Assembly: GCF_018130505.1 (NCBI RefSeq)
Contig: NZ_JAFCKH010000007.1
Coordinates: forward strand, 248,001 to 312,000
Direction: 5' to 3'
Origin: Bradyrhizobium tropiciagri
GTDB lineage: Bacteria > Pseudomonadota > Alphaproteobacteria > Rhizobiales > Xanthobacteraceae
DNA: 64,000 nt
The notes beneath the pieces are model-generated. The model was not told the origin of the DNA. It was given only the letters and a program-made list of their open reading frames with translations, and did no database searches. Shown here piece after piece: positions 36,657-45,588 of the stretch. Each line of letters starts with the position of its first letter. Position 1 is the stretch's first letter. The translations under genes and the position numbers were made by a program.

Positions 36657-37424
36657 ATGAGCACCGCTCTGTTCGATCTCTCCGGCCGCACCGCGCTCGT
36701 AACCGGCTCGTCGCGCGGTCTCGGCCGCGCCATCGCCGATGGCATGGCGAAGGCCGGCGCACACCTGATCATCAATGGTGTCGATCCTGCCAGGGTCGAG
36801 ACGGCCGTCGCCGAGTTCCGTGCGGCTGGTCACAAGGCTGACGGTGCGGCGTTCGACGTTACCGACGAGGCCGCGATCGTCGCGACCTTTGAACGCTTCG
36901 ACCGCGAGGGCATCGCGGTCGACATCCTCGTCAACAATGCCGGCATCCAGCGGCGCAAGCCCCTGGTCGAATTCACGACCGAGGAATGGCGCAAGGTGAT
37001 CGAGACCAACCTGACCAGCGCCTTCGTGACCGGGCGCGAGGCGGCCAAGCGGATGATCCCGCGCAAGCGCGGCAAGATCATCAATATCGGCTCGCTCGGC
37101 AGCGAATTGGCGCGGCCGACGATCGCGCCCTATACGGCGGCGAAGGGCGGCATTCGCAATTTGACGCGCTCGATGGCGGTGGAGTGGGCACAGAGCGGCA
37201 TCCAGGCCAACGCGATAGGACCCGGCTACATGCTGACCGACATGAACGAGGCGCTGATGTCCAACCCCGATTTCAACAACTGGCTGATGTCGCGGATTCC
37301 ATCGAAGCGCTGGGGCAAGCCGGACGAACTGGTCGGCGCCGCAATCTTCCTGGCCTCGGACGCGTCCAACTACGTCAACGGCCAGATCATCTATGTCGAC
37401 GGCGGCATGCTGGCCGCGATGTGA
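36657..37424 (+). CDS. SDR oxidoreductase, gluconate 5-dehydrogenase-like
   Basis: Short-chain dehydrogenase of 255 residues. NAD(P) loop TGSSRGLGRAIAD, NNAG motif in LVNNAGIQRRKPL, catalytic Ser in NIGSLGSEL and YxxxK in APYTAAKGG, ending in the common INGxxxxVDGGM-type tail (VNGQIIYVDGGM). The IQxRKPL segment and length resemble IdnO/Gno, which reduce 5-keto-D-gluconate to D-gluconate. It starts nine bases after the dehydratase and precedes the idonate-type dehydrogenase. Substrate assigned by resemblance and context. Confidence 0.88.
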   Translation: MSTALFDLSGRTALVTGSSRGLGRAIADGMAKAGAHLIINGVDPARVETAVAEFRAAGHKADGAAFDVTDEAAIVATFERFDREGIAVDILVNNAGIQRRKPLVEFTTEEWRKVIETNLTSAFVTGREAAKRMIPRKRGKIINIGSLGSELARPTIAPYTAAKGGIRNLTRSMAVEWAQSGIQANAIGPGYMLTDMNEALMSNPDFNNWLMSRIPSKRWGKPDELVGAAIFLASDASNYVNGQIIYVDGGMLAAM

Positions 37425-37465
37425 TCGCGGCCATCCGGCCGGCCACCAACAGAGGGACTGCACGC

Positions 37466-38497
37466 ATGCGCGCCGTCGTCATCCACGCTCCCCACGATTT
37501 GCGGATCGACAGTTTCGAGGATCCGGCGCCGGCGCCGCACCAGGTGCGGGTCCGGATCGCGGCCGGCGGCATCTGCGGCTCGGATCTGCACTACTACCAT
37601 CACGGCGGCTTCGGCACGGTGCGGATTCAGCAGCCGATGGCGCTGGGGCACGAGATTTCCGGAACCATCGCCGATGTCGGCTCCGCGGTCTCCCATCTGC
37701 GTCCGGGGACGCGGGTTGCGGTCAATCCGAGTCTGCCGTGCGGGCAGTGCGCCTATTGCCGCGAAGGCATGCGCAACCAGTGCACCGACATGCGCTTCCT
37801 CGGCAGCGCGATGCGCTTTCCTCATGTGCAGGGCGGCTTTCGCGAGTACATCACCGTCGACGCATCGCAGGCGATCCCGATCGCCGAGCGGCTCTCGTTC
37901 GCCGAGGCCGCGATGGCCGAGCCGTTCGCGGTCTGCCTGCACGCCGGCAACCAGGCCGGCAGCCTGCTCGGCAAGCGGGTGCTGGTCACCGGCTGCGGTC
38001 CAATCGGGGCGCTGATGGTCGTGGTGGCACGGCTCGGCGGTGCGTCCGAGATCGTCGCGACCGACATCGCGGAGGCGCCGCTCGTGATGGCGCGCAGGCT
38101 GGGCGCGACGCACGCGATCAACAGCGCGACCGATGCGGCCGCGCTCGAGCCCTACAGGGACGGCAAGGGGCAGCTCGACGTGCTGTTCGAGGCCTCCGGC
38201 AATCAGGCGGCGCTGCGCGGCGCGCTCGATCTGCTGCGGCCCGGCGCCGTGATCGTGCAGGTCGGGCTCGGCGGCGAGATGACGCTGCCGATCAACACCA
38301 TCGTCGCCAAGGAGCTGCGGCTCCGCGGCACCTTCCGCTTCGATCCCGAATTCGAGCTGGCGCTGCGGTTGATGGGCGAGGGGCTGGTCGACCTGACGCC
38401 GCTGGTGTCGGCGTCGGTCCCGTTCGAGTCCGCGGTCGATGCCTTCGAACTCGCCAGTGACCGCTCGCGCTCGATGAAGGTGCAGTTGACCTTCTAG
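37466..38497 (+). CDS. Zinc alcohol dehydrogenase, L-idonate 5-dehydrogenase-like
   Basis: 343-residue zinc MDR enzyme. Catalytic zinc region GGICGSDLHYYHHGG and GHEISG, four structural-zinc cysteines in PCGQCAYCREGMRNQC, Rossmann loop TGCGPIGALMV. The HYYHHGG segment after GSD is characteristic of IdnD, which oxidises L-idonate to 5-keto-D-gluconate. Third gene of the cassette. It converges with the exonuclease III gene seven bases away. Sorbitol/threonine dehydrogenase relatives lack the double His. Confidence 0.88.
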   Translation: MRAVVIHAPHDLRIDSFEDPAPAPHQVRVRIAAGGICGSDLHYYHHGGFGTVRIQQPMALGHEISGTIADVGSAVSHLRPGTRVAVNPSLPCGQCAYCREGMRNQCTDMRFLGSAMRFPHVQGGFREYITVDASQAIPIAERLSFAEAAMAEPFAVCLHAGNQAGSLLGKRVLVTGCGPIGALMVVVARLGGASEIVATDIAEAPLVMARRLGATHAINSATDAAALEPYRDGKGQLDVLFEASGNQAALRGALDLLRPGAVIVQVGLGGEMTLPINTIVAKELRLRGTFRFDPEFELALRLMGEGLVDLTPLVSASVPFESAVDAFELASDRSRSMKVQLTF

Positions 38498-38504
38498 CCC
38501 TTCG

Positions 38505-39302
38505 TCAAGCCGTCTCGAAATCGAGGTCGGCCCAGACCGGTACGTGGTCGGACGGCTTCTCCCAGGCGCGCACATAGCTGTCGATCCCGACATCGATCAG
38601 CCGATCGCTGGCTTGCGGCGACAACAGCAGATGGTCGATCCGCAGGCCCCAGTTCTTCTGCCAGGCGCCGGCCTGGTAGTCCCAGAAGGTGTACTGGCCG
38701 GGCTCGTCGTTGACCGCGCGCAGCGCGTCGGTCAGGCCGAGGCCGAGCAGCGACTGGAACGCCTGCCGTGTCTCGGGGCGGAACAGGGCGTCCCCGGTCC
38801 AGGCCGCAGGGTTGTAGACGTCCCGGGCCGCCGGAATGACGTTGTAGTCGCCGGCGAGGATCAGCGGTTCCTCGGTCTTAAGCCGCTCCTTTGCGTACTC
38901 AAGAAGCCGCGACATCCATTTGAGTTTGTAGGGATATTTGTCGGTATTGGCCGGGTTCCCATTGGGCAGATAAAGACAGGCGACCCGGACCACGCCCTGC
39001 TTCAGGGTGACGACGCCCTCCAGGAAGCGCGCGTGGGCGTCCTCGTCATCGCCGGCGAGACCCGATTTGGTCTCGTCAAACGGCAGTTTCGACAGCAGCG
39101 CGACCCCGTTGAAGGTCTTCTGGCCGTGGGTGACGACGTTGTAGCCGAGCGATTCGATCTCGAGGCGCGGAAAGGCGTCGTCAACGCATTTGATCTCCTG
39201 CAGGCAGACGATGTCCGGGGAGCATTCCTTCAGCCAGCTCATGAGGGGTTCGATCCGTTGCCGGACCGAGTTGACGTTCCACGTTGCGATGCGAACTGGC
39301 AT
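38505..39302 (-). CDS. xth: Exodeoxyribonuclease III
   Basis: AP endonuclease and 3'-5' exonuclease of base-excision repair, about 265 residues. Metal ligands and catalytic residues are seen in ATWNVNSVRQR, CLQEIKC, GDYNVIPAARD (Asp-x-Asn) and KPSDHVPVWADL (final Asp-His). The start MPVRIATWN at 39302 is preferred to the ATG immediately upstream at 39305. It seems monocistronic, divided from the GNAT gene by about 60 bases. Confidence 0.96.
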   Translation of the reverse strand: MPVRIATWNVNSVRQRIEPLMSWLKECSPDIVCLQEIKCVDDAFPRLEIESLGYNVVTHGQKTFNGVALLSKLPFDETKSGLAGDDEDAHARFLEGVVTLKQGVVRVACLYLPNGNPANTDKYPYKLKWMSRLLEYAKERLKTEEPLILAGDYNVIPAARDVYNPAAWTGDALFRPETRQAFQSLLGLGLTDALRAVNDEPGQYTFWDYQAGAWQKNWGLRIDHLLLSPQASDRLIDVGIDSYVRAWEKPSDHVPVWADLDFETA

Positions 39303-39362
39303 CAAAGGTCCTCTTTTTCGATTGGATTTCCGCGTTTAGCGGTCCCGTATCCCACAGCTCCG

Positions 39363-39788
39363 TCAGACCAGGCGTTTCCGCATCTCGATGTGCGGGATGC
39401 CGGCCTCCTCGAATTCCTCGCCGACCCGTTCGAACCCGACGCGCGCGTAAAACTGCTCCGCGTGCGTCTGCGCGTTGAGGATCAATCGGGGATAGCCGAG
39501 TTCGGCCGCCTTGGCCATCAGCGCGTCCAGGACGCGGGCGCCGACGCCGGTCCCGCGTGCTGATTTGAGCACCGCCATGCGGCCGATATGCCCGTCGGGC
39601 AGCAGCCGACCGGTCGCGACCGGCGCGCCGTCCCCTGTAAACCCCAGGGCGTGCCAGCTTGTCGCGTCCATGTCGTCCCACTCCAGTTCCACGGGCACGC
39701 GCTGTTCTTCGACAAAGACGCTGTAGCGGATCGCCGAGGCGCGTTCGCGGGCTTCTTCCCAGCGGCAGACGAGGACGGAGGCGGGCAT
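39363..39788 (-). CDS. GNAT-family N-acetyltransferase (ElaA-like)
   Basis: 141 residues. The acetyl-CoA pyrophosphate loop is RMAVLKSARGTGVGARVL, with the N-terminal IRYSVFVEEQRVP strand typical of the ElaA/YjdJ-type subgroup (VFVVEQ motif) and a C-terminal FYARVGFERVGEEFEEAGI that matches the ElaA end. Substrate unknown. The 250 bases upstream, to the efflux adaptor, contain no further gene I can support. Confidence 0.88.
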   Translation of the reverse strand: MPASVLVCRWEEARERASAIRYSVFVEEQRVPVELEWDDMDATSWHALGFTGDGAPVATGRLLPDGHIGRMAVLKSARGTGVGARVLDALMAKAAELGYPRLILNAQTHAEQFYARVGFERVGEEFEEAGIPHIEMRKRLV

Positions 39789-40037
39789 CTAGTTTACGAT
39801 CGGAAGGGCTCCATGTGGCGGCGCAATGATACGGCCGATGGCTGGAGCGGCGCATGCCTCTTTTCGAGGGGCAGACAATGTGCATGCGAATGAAAGCCGC
39901 ACAATTTATCTTAGGTGGCATACCAAGTGCGGCCAGCCTGTGCTAACCCTCTTTGGAAACAAGGCGTAACAATTGCCGAGAGGGGAGCTACGAACCGTCC
40001 TGGTTTTGACGATGGGGGCGGCGCGCGTGCAAGACTT

Positions 40038-41171
40038 ATGAAAAAACGCAATTTCCTTCTGATTGTTGCCGTGCTCGGCATTGCAGCCGGGGCGGCTTAC
40101 GCGACCCGGTCCTCATGGATGAATGGCGGTGCAGCCACCGCGCAGTCCGGCCCGCGGGCGCGTGTGGTCTCGGTCGATCTCGCCAAGGCCGAGCGCAGAT
40201 CGGTGCCGGTCGATGTCGATGCGATCGGGACGGTGACCCCGATCTCCAGCGTCGCGCTGAAGTCGCGGCTGGAGACCACCATCGTTTCGGTGCATTTCGA
40301 GGACGGCGCCAAGGTCAATGAGGGCGACCTCCTGTTCATGCTCGATGCGCGCCAGATCGATGCCCAGATCGAGCAGGCCGAGGGCGTGCTGGCCAGGGAT
40401 CGCGCCCAACTCGAAGGCGCGCAGCGCGACCTGCGCCGCTACACCGAGCTCGTCGTCAAGGGCGCGACCACGCAGGTCAACCTCGACAATGCCAAGACCC
40501 AGTCCGATATCCTGATCGGCACCATCAAGGCCGACCAGTCGGCACTCGACAATCTGCGCGTCCAGAAGAGCTATACGGTGATCCGCGCGCCCTTCACGGG
40601 CCGGATCAGCGCGGCCAATGTCAAGGTCGGCAACTTCGTGCGCCCGGCGGACACCCAGCCGCTGGCGGTCATCAACCAGATGGCGCCGGTCTACGTCACC
40701 TTCGCCGTTCCGCAGCGCGTCCTGGTCGATCTGCGCGACGCCATGGGGAAGGGCGATTCCCCCGTGATCGCGACCATTCCAGGCCGCCAGCGTTCGGAGG
40801 CGGGCAAGGTCGCGATGGTCGAGAACGCCGTCGATGCCACCACCGGCATGGTCACCGTGCGCGGCATCATGACCAATGAGAGCGAGACGCTGTGGCCGGG
40901 CACGATCGTGCAGACCAAGCTGATCATCCGGAACGAGGATGCCGTGGTGGTACCGACCGTCGCGGTCCAGCGCAGCCAGAACGGCAATTTCGTCTTCGTG
41001 GTCCGGGACGGCGTCGCCAAGGTCCAGCCGATCAAGGTCGACCGCACCTTCCAGGGCTCGTCGGTGATCGCGGAAGGGCTGTCGGGCGATGAAACCATCG
41101 TCGTCGACGGCCAGCTGCTGCTCTCGGACGGTTCGCGGGTGGAGCTGCGCGCGCGCAAGGCTGGAGCTTAA
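40038..41171 (+). CDS. RND efflux periplasmic adaptor (membrane fusion protein)
   Basis: 377 residues. A signal-anchor (MKKRNFLLIVAVLGIAAGAA) without a lipobox leads to a split lipoyl domain (SRLETTIVSVHFEDGAKVNEGD... and YTVIRAPFTGRISAANV, cited in parts), a helical hairpin between (AEGVLARDRAQLEGAQRDLR) and beta-barrel and membrane-proximal domains. It forms the periplasmic link of an HAE1-type efflux pump with the next gene, three bases downstream. No outer-membrane channel gene accompanies it, so a shared TolC-like protein is expected. MdtA-like by overall form. Confidence 0.94.
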   Translation: MKKRNFLLIVAVLGIAAGAAYATRSSWMNGGAATAQSGPRARVVSVDLAKAERRSVPVDVDAIGTVTPISSVALKSRLETTIVSVHFEDGAKVNEGDLLFMLDARQIDAQIEQAEGVLARDRAQLEGAQRDLRRYTELVVKGATTQVNLDNAKTQSDILIGTIKADQSALDNLRVQKSYTVIRAPFTGRISAANVKVGNFVRPADTQPLAVINQMAPVYVTFAVPQRVLVDLRDAMGKGDSPVIATIPGRQRSEAGKVAMVENAVDATTGMVTVRGIMTNESETLWPGTIVQTKLIIRNEDAVVVPTVAVQRSQNGNFVFVVRDGVAKVQPIKVDRTFQGSSVIAEGLSGDETIVVDGQLLLSDGSRVELRARKAGA

Positions 41172-41174
41172 GCG

Positions 41175-44100
41175 ATGACGCTCTCCGAGCTCTGCATCCG
41201 CCGGCCGGTGATGACGACGCTGATCACGGCCTCGATCATCGCCTTCGGCGTGTTCGGCTTCCGCCTGCTGCCGGTCTCGGCGCTGCCGAGGGTCGACTTC
41301 CCGACCATCGCGGTCACCGCGACGCTGCCGGGCGCCAGTGCCGACACCATGGCGGCCTCGGTCGCCGGCATCATCGAACGCCAGCTCTCGACCATCGCCG
41401 GCATCTCATCGATGTCGTCGAATTCGTCGCAGGGCACCAGCGTCATCACCATCCAGTTCGATCTCAACCGCAACATCGACGCCGCAGCGCTCGACGTGCA
41501 GACAGCGCTCACCATCGCCCAGCGCCGGCTGCCGATCGAAATGACGATCCCGCCGAGCTTCCGCAAGGTGAACCCGGCGGACTTCCCGGTGCTGTTCGTC
41601 TCGCTCGGCTCGGCGACGCTGCCGCTGTCGTCGGTCAACGAATACGGCGACATCACGATCGGGCAGGCGCTGTCGCAACTGCCGGGTGTCGCGCAGGTGC
41701 TGATCTACGGCGCGCAGAAATTCGCGATCCGCGTCCAGGCCGACCCGGAGGCGGCGGCCGCCCGCGGCGTCTCGATGGAGGACATCCGCGCAGCGGTGTC
41801 GCGCGCCAATTCCTCGACCCCGGTCGGCACCCTCAACGGTCCGAAGCAGGACGTTGCCCTGCAGGCTTCCGGCCAGATGGACAAGGCGGCCGACTACCGC
41901 CAGATCTACGTCGCCTGGCGCAACGGCTCGCCGGTGCGGCTGGACGAGATCGCCAAGGTGTACGACGCCGTCGAGAACGACAAGATCGCGACCTGGATGA
42001 ACAACGAGCGGGCGATCGTGCTCGCGATCCAGAAGCAGCCCGACGCCAATACCGTCGCGGTGGTCGACGCCGTGCTGGCCAAGCTGCCGGCGCTGCGCGC
42101 GGCGATCCCGCCGTCGGTGTCGATGCAGGTGATGATGGACCGCTCGGTCTCGATCCGGCAGGCGGTCAGCGACGTCGAGGAGACCCTGCTGATCGCGATC
42201 GGGCTGGTGATCCTCGTGATCTTCCTGTTCCTGCGCTCGGCCTCGGCGACCTTCATCCCGGCGCTGGCGGTGCCGATCTCGCTGCTCGGCACCTGCGCGG
42301 CGATGTATGCGCTGGACTATTCCATCAACAACATGACGCTGCTGGCACTGACGCTTTCGGTCGGCTTCGTGGTCGACGACGCCATCGTCATGCTGGAAAA
42401 CATCATGCGCCACATCGAGCACGGCATGAAGCCGTTCGAGGCGGCGCTGAAGGGTGCGCGCGAGATCGGCTTCACGATCATCTCGATCACCTTCTCGCTG
42501 ATCGCGGTGTTCATTCCGGTGCTGCTGATGGGCGGCATCGTCGGCCGCGTGTTCCGCGAATTCGCGGTCACGATCTCGGTGGCGATCATCGTGTCCGGCT
42601 TCGTCTCGCTGACGCTGACGCCGATGCTGTGCGCCCGCGTACTGCGCGCGCACGACCAGACCAAGCGGCCGAACATCGTGCTTCGGGCGTTCGAGGCGAT
42701 GTTCGAGGCCTGGCTGAAAGCCTATGAATGGGCGCTGGACTGGGTGCTGGCCAAGAAGGCCCTGATGCTCATCGTGACGCTCGCGACGCTTGGCGGCACG
42801 ATCTATCTCTACATGATCGTGCCGAAGGGTTTCTTCCCGCAGGAGGACACCGGCTTCCTGATCGGCGTCACCGAGGCCGCGACCGACACCTCGTTCGAGG
42901 CGATGAAGGTGCGCCAGCAGGCACTCGTCGGCGTGCTGCAGTCCGATCCGGCGGTCGATTACATCAATTCCACGGTCGGCTCCGGCGGGCCCAATCCGAC
43001 CACCAATTACGGCCGGCTGTTCATCGCGCTGAAGCCGCAGAAGACCCGTGACAACGCCACGGCCGTGATCGGCCGCCTCCGCCAGAAGGCGCGCGAGATC
43101 CCGGGCATGCAGGCGTTCTTCCAGAGCGTCCAGAACCTCAACATCGGCGGCCGCATCTCCAAGAGCCAGTATCAATATGTGATGCAGAGCGGCGATACCG
43201 AGTCGCTGTACCGCCTGGCGCCTGAGATGCGCGACAGGATCGAGAAGATCCCGGGCCTGCTCGACGTCACCACCGACCTCTACATCAAGAACCCGCAGAT
43301 GACGGTCGACATCGACCGCGAGAAGGCGGCGGTCTACGGCGTTACCGTCGATCAGGTCCGCAACCAACTCTACAACGCCTATGGCGCGCGGCAGGTCGGC
43401 ACCATCTACATGCCGTCGAACGACTACCAGATCATCCTGGAGGTGCAGCCGCAGTTTCGGGTCGATCCGTCCGATCTGTCGAAGCTCTACATGAAGACGG
43501 CGAACGGCCAGACCATCCCGCTCGATGCCGTTGCCAAGCTGGTTCCGACGGTCGGGCCGCTGCAGATCAACCACCAGGGCCAGCAGCCGGCGGTGACGAT
43601 CTCGTTCAACCTCGCGCCGGGCACCTCGCTGGGCTATGCGGTCGACAAGATCACCGAGCTCGAGCAGAGCTCGAACCTGCCGCCGACGATCGCGACCGGC
43701 TTCTCCGGCACCGCGCAGGTGTTCCAGGACTCGCTTCGCGGGCAGGGCGTGCTGATCCTCGCTGCGGTGTTCGCGGCGTTCGTGATCCTCGGCATCCTCT
43801 ACGAGAGCTTCATCCATCCGATCACGATCATCTCCGGCCTGCCGTCGGCGGGCATTGGTGCGATCCTGACCTTGATGTTGTTCAACATGGAGCTGTCGGT
43901 GATCGCGATGATCGGCATCGTGATGCTGGTCGGCATCGTCAAGAAGAACGCGATCATGATGGTCGACTTCGCGCTGGAGCGCCGTCGGGTCGGCCTCAGC
44001 GCCGAGCACGCGATCCGCGAGGCGGCGCTGCTGCGCTTCCGCCCGATCATGATGACGACGTTCGCGGCGATCTTCGGTACGCTGCCGATCGCGCTCGGTG

Positions 44101-44297
44101 CCGGCGCCGGCGCCGAGCTGCGCCAGCCGCTCGGTGTTGCCGTGGTCGGCGGCCTCTGCGTGTCGCAGCTGCTGACGCTGTTCATCACGCCGGTGATTTA
44201 CATCTATCTCGACCGCATCGACCGCAGGCTGCGCCGCAAGCTCGATCCGCAGCTCGAGGCCGAGGTCGAGCGGCCGCAGGTGGTCGCGGCGGAGTGA
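41175..44297 (+). CDS. RND multidrug efflux transporter (MdtB/C-AcrB type)
   Basis: 1040-residue inner-membrane proton/drug antiporter with twelve helices and two large periplasmic loops. Start LCIRRPVMTTLITASII and PRVDFPTIAVTATLPGAS are typical. The proton-relay Asp pair lies in GFVVDDAIVMLENIMRH on helix 4; the repeated G-x-x-x-K motif region is GIVKKNAIMMVDFA. The acrB-like FPQEDTGF loop is present. Second gene of the efflux operon; it overlaps the following amidohydrolase by four bases (GTGA). Confidence 0.96.
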   Translation: MTLSELCIRRPVMTTLITASIIAFGVFGFRLLPVSALPRVDFPTIAVTATLPGASADTMAASVAGIIERQLSTIAGISSMSSNSSQGTSVITIQFDLNRNIDAAALDVQTALTIAQRRLPIEMTIPPSFRKVNPADFPVLFVSLGSATLPLSSVNEYGDITIGQALSQLPGVAQVLIYGAQKFAIRVQADPEAAAARGVSMEDIRAAVSRANSSTPVGTLNGPKQDVALQASGQMDKAADYRQIYVAWRNGSPVRLDEIAKVYDAVENDKIATWMNNERAIVLAIQKQPDANTVAVVDAVLAKLPALRAAIPPSVSMQVMMDRSVSIRQAVSDVEETLLIAIGLVILVIFLFLRSASATFIPALAVPISLLGTCAAMYALDYSINNMTLLALTLSVGFVVDDAIVMLENIMRHIEHGMKPFEAALKGAREIGFTIISITFSLIAVFIPVLLMGGIVGRVFREFAVTISVAIIVSGFVSLTLTPMLCARVLRAHDQTKRPNIVLRAFEAMFEAWLKAYEWALDWVLAKKALMLIVTLATLGGTIYLYMIVPKGFFPQEDTGFLIGVTEAATDTSFEAMKVRQQALVGVLQSDPAVDYINSTVGSGGPNPTTNYGRLFIALKPQKTRDNATAVIGRLRQKAREIPGMQAFFQSVQNLNIGGRISKSQYQYVMQSGDTESLYRLAPEMRDRIEKIPGLLDVTTDLYIKNPQMTVDIDREKAAVYGVTVDQVRNQLYNAYGARQVGTIYMPSNDYQIILEVQPQFRVDPSDLSKLYMKTANGQTIPLDAVAKLVPTVGPLQINHQGQQPAVTISFNLAPGTSLGYAVDKITELEQSSNLPPTIATGFSGTAQVFQDSLRGQGVLILAAVFAAFVILGILYESFIHPITIISGLPSAGIGAILTLMLFNMELSVIAMIGIVMLVGIVKKNAIMMVDFALERRRVGLSAEHAIREAALLRFRPIMMTTFAAIFGTLPIALGAGAGAELRQPLGVAVVGGLCVSQLLTLFITPVIYIYLDRIDRRLRRKLDPQLEAEVERPQVVAAE

Positions 44298-45142
44298 GGA
44301 TGCTGCGCGGCGTGAACCATCTCGTCGCCGGCAGCCTTGTTGTCCTGGCCGTACTGGCGTCCTGGTCAGCGCGGGCGGCTGAGCCGATCGAGATCTTCGA
44401 CGCGCATCTGCACTACAATTGGGAGCCGAAACCGTTCTACCAGCCCGACGAGGTGCTCGCGCTGTTTCGCAAGCACCGCGTCACCGGCATCCTTGCGACC
44501 AGCCGTCCGAACACCGGAACGCATGTGCTGGTGGAGGGAAAGCCGGACGGTCTGCAGATCGTGCCGTTCATCCGGCCCTATCGTATCAGGCCCGATATCC
44601 AGACCTGGTTCAACGACCCCACCATCTTCGACCTCGTCCAGGACGAGTTCAAGCGCGGCTACTATCGCGGCATCGGCGAATTTCATCTGCACGGCAAGGC
44701 GGCCGAGAGCGACTGGGTGAAGAAGCTGGTCGACTTCGCGGTCGCCAACGATCTCTATCTTCACGCCCATTCCGATGCCGAGGCCGTCGAGATCCTGGTG
44801 CGGCACAATCCGCGCGCGCGGATCATCTGGGCGCATACCGGCTTCGGGCTGCCGGCCGACCAGGTGGCGGCGATGCTGACGAAGTATCCGAAGCTCTGGG
44901 GCGAGCTGTCCTACCGCGGCGGCATCGTCGACGGAGCAGGGAAGCTGACACCGGAGTGGCGCGCGCTGTTCGAGCGTTTCCCGGATCGTTTCCTGCTCGG
45001 CTCCGACACATGGGTCCCAGATCGCTGGGCGAGCTATGGCGAGATCATGGCCGGCTATCGCGCCTGGCTTGATCAGCTCGCGCCCGACATCGCCGCGAAG
45101 ATCGCCCACGGCAACGCGCGGGCGCTGTTCGCCGCGCGTTGA
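44294..45142 (+). CDS. Secreted amidohydrolase-family (Amidohydro-rel/Amidohydrolase 2) protein
   Basis: 282 residues with a Sec signal peptide (VAGSLVVLAVLASWSARAA). The mature part has a TIM-barrel metal-hydrolase pattern: IFDAHLHYNW (His-x-His), a glutamate segment GIGEFHLHG, YLHAHSDAE, IIWAHTGFG and the final LLGSDTW Asp. The GTG start overlaps the RND pump stop, with an ATG two codons later. Sitting translationally coupled behind an efflux pump is unusual for this family and suggests that the pump exports, or the enzyme detoxifies, a shared compound. Substrate unknown. It converges with erpA. Confidence 0.85.
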   Translation: MRMLRGVNHLVAGSLVVLAVLASWSARAAEPIEIFDAHLHYNWEPKPFYQPDEVLALFRKHRVTGILATSRPNTGTHVLVEGKPDGLQIVPFIRPYRIRPDIQTWFNDPTIFDLVQDEFKRGYYRGIGEFHLHGKAAESDWVKKLVDFAVANDLYLHAHSDAEAVEILVRHNPRARIIWAHTGFGLPADQVAAMLTKYPKLWGELSYRGGIVDGAGKLTPEWRALFERFPDRFLLGSDTWVPDRWASYGEIMAGYRAWLDQLAPDIAAKIAHGNARALFAAR

Positions 45143-45148
45143 ACTGGA

Positions 45149-45484
45149 TCAGATCGAGAAGCTGGTGCCGCAGCCGCAGGAGGCGGTGGCGTTCGGATTG
45201 ACGACGCGGAACGAGGCGCCGATCAGATCGTCGACGAAGTCGACCTCCGAGCCCGCCAGGAACGGGACCGAGGCGGGGTCGACCAGCACGACGGCGCTGT
45301 CCCGTTCGATCACGAGGTCGTCATCGGCCTGGGTGTGCTCGACGTCGAATTTGTACTGGAAACCGGAGCAGCCGCCGCCCTCGACCGAAATGCGCAGCTT
45401 GGCGCCGTCGCCTTCCTTGCTGAGGATCTGCCCGATGCGGCGGGCAGCCCGTTCGCTGACGGTGATGGCAGCAGTCATGGTCAT
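45149..45484 (-). CDS. erpA: Iron-sulfur cluster insertion protein (ErpA/IscA type)
   Basis: A-type carrier of 111 residues delivering Fe-S clusters to apoproteins. The three cluster cysteines are in GGGCSGFQYKF and SCGCGTSF near the C-terminus. ISVEGGGCSG and NPNATASCGCGTSF follow the ErpA/IscA consensus. An ATG at 45478 is an alternative start. It is divergent from the dGTPase-like gene with a 104-base gap. ErpA is favoured over IscA because no isc/suf genes are adjacent, which is weak support. Confidence 0.9.
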   Translation of the reverse strand: MTMTAAITVSERAARRIGQILSKEGDGAKLRISVEGGGCSGFQYKFDVEHTQADDDLVIERDSAVVLVDPASVPFLAGSEVDFVDDLIGASFRVVNPNATASCGCGTSFSI

Positions 45485-45588
45485 CGGTCTCCGGAGAAGG
45501 CCGTCATACCCATTTCATTTGGTATCCGGCACCATCAATAGTTAAGTGCGTCGGGCCATGGAATCAAATGGATAAGGGCTAAAATTCA

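Noticed and set aside
35607-37463. Minus-strand frame of about 618 codons
   Set aside because: Antisense of the dehydratase and SDR genes.
41406-44009. Minus-strand frame of about 867 codons
   Set aside because: Antisense of the RND pump; no domain in its product.
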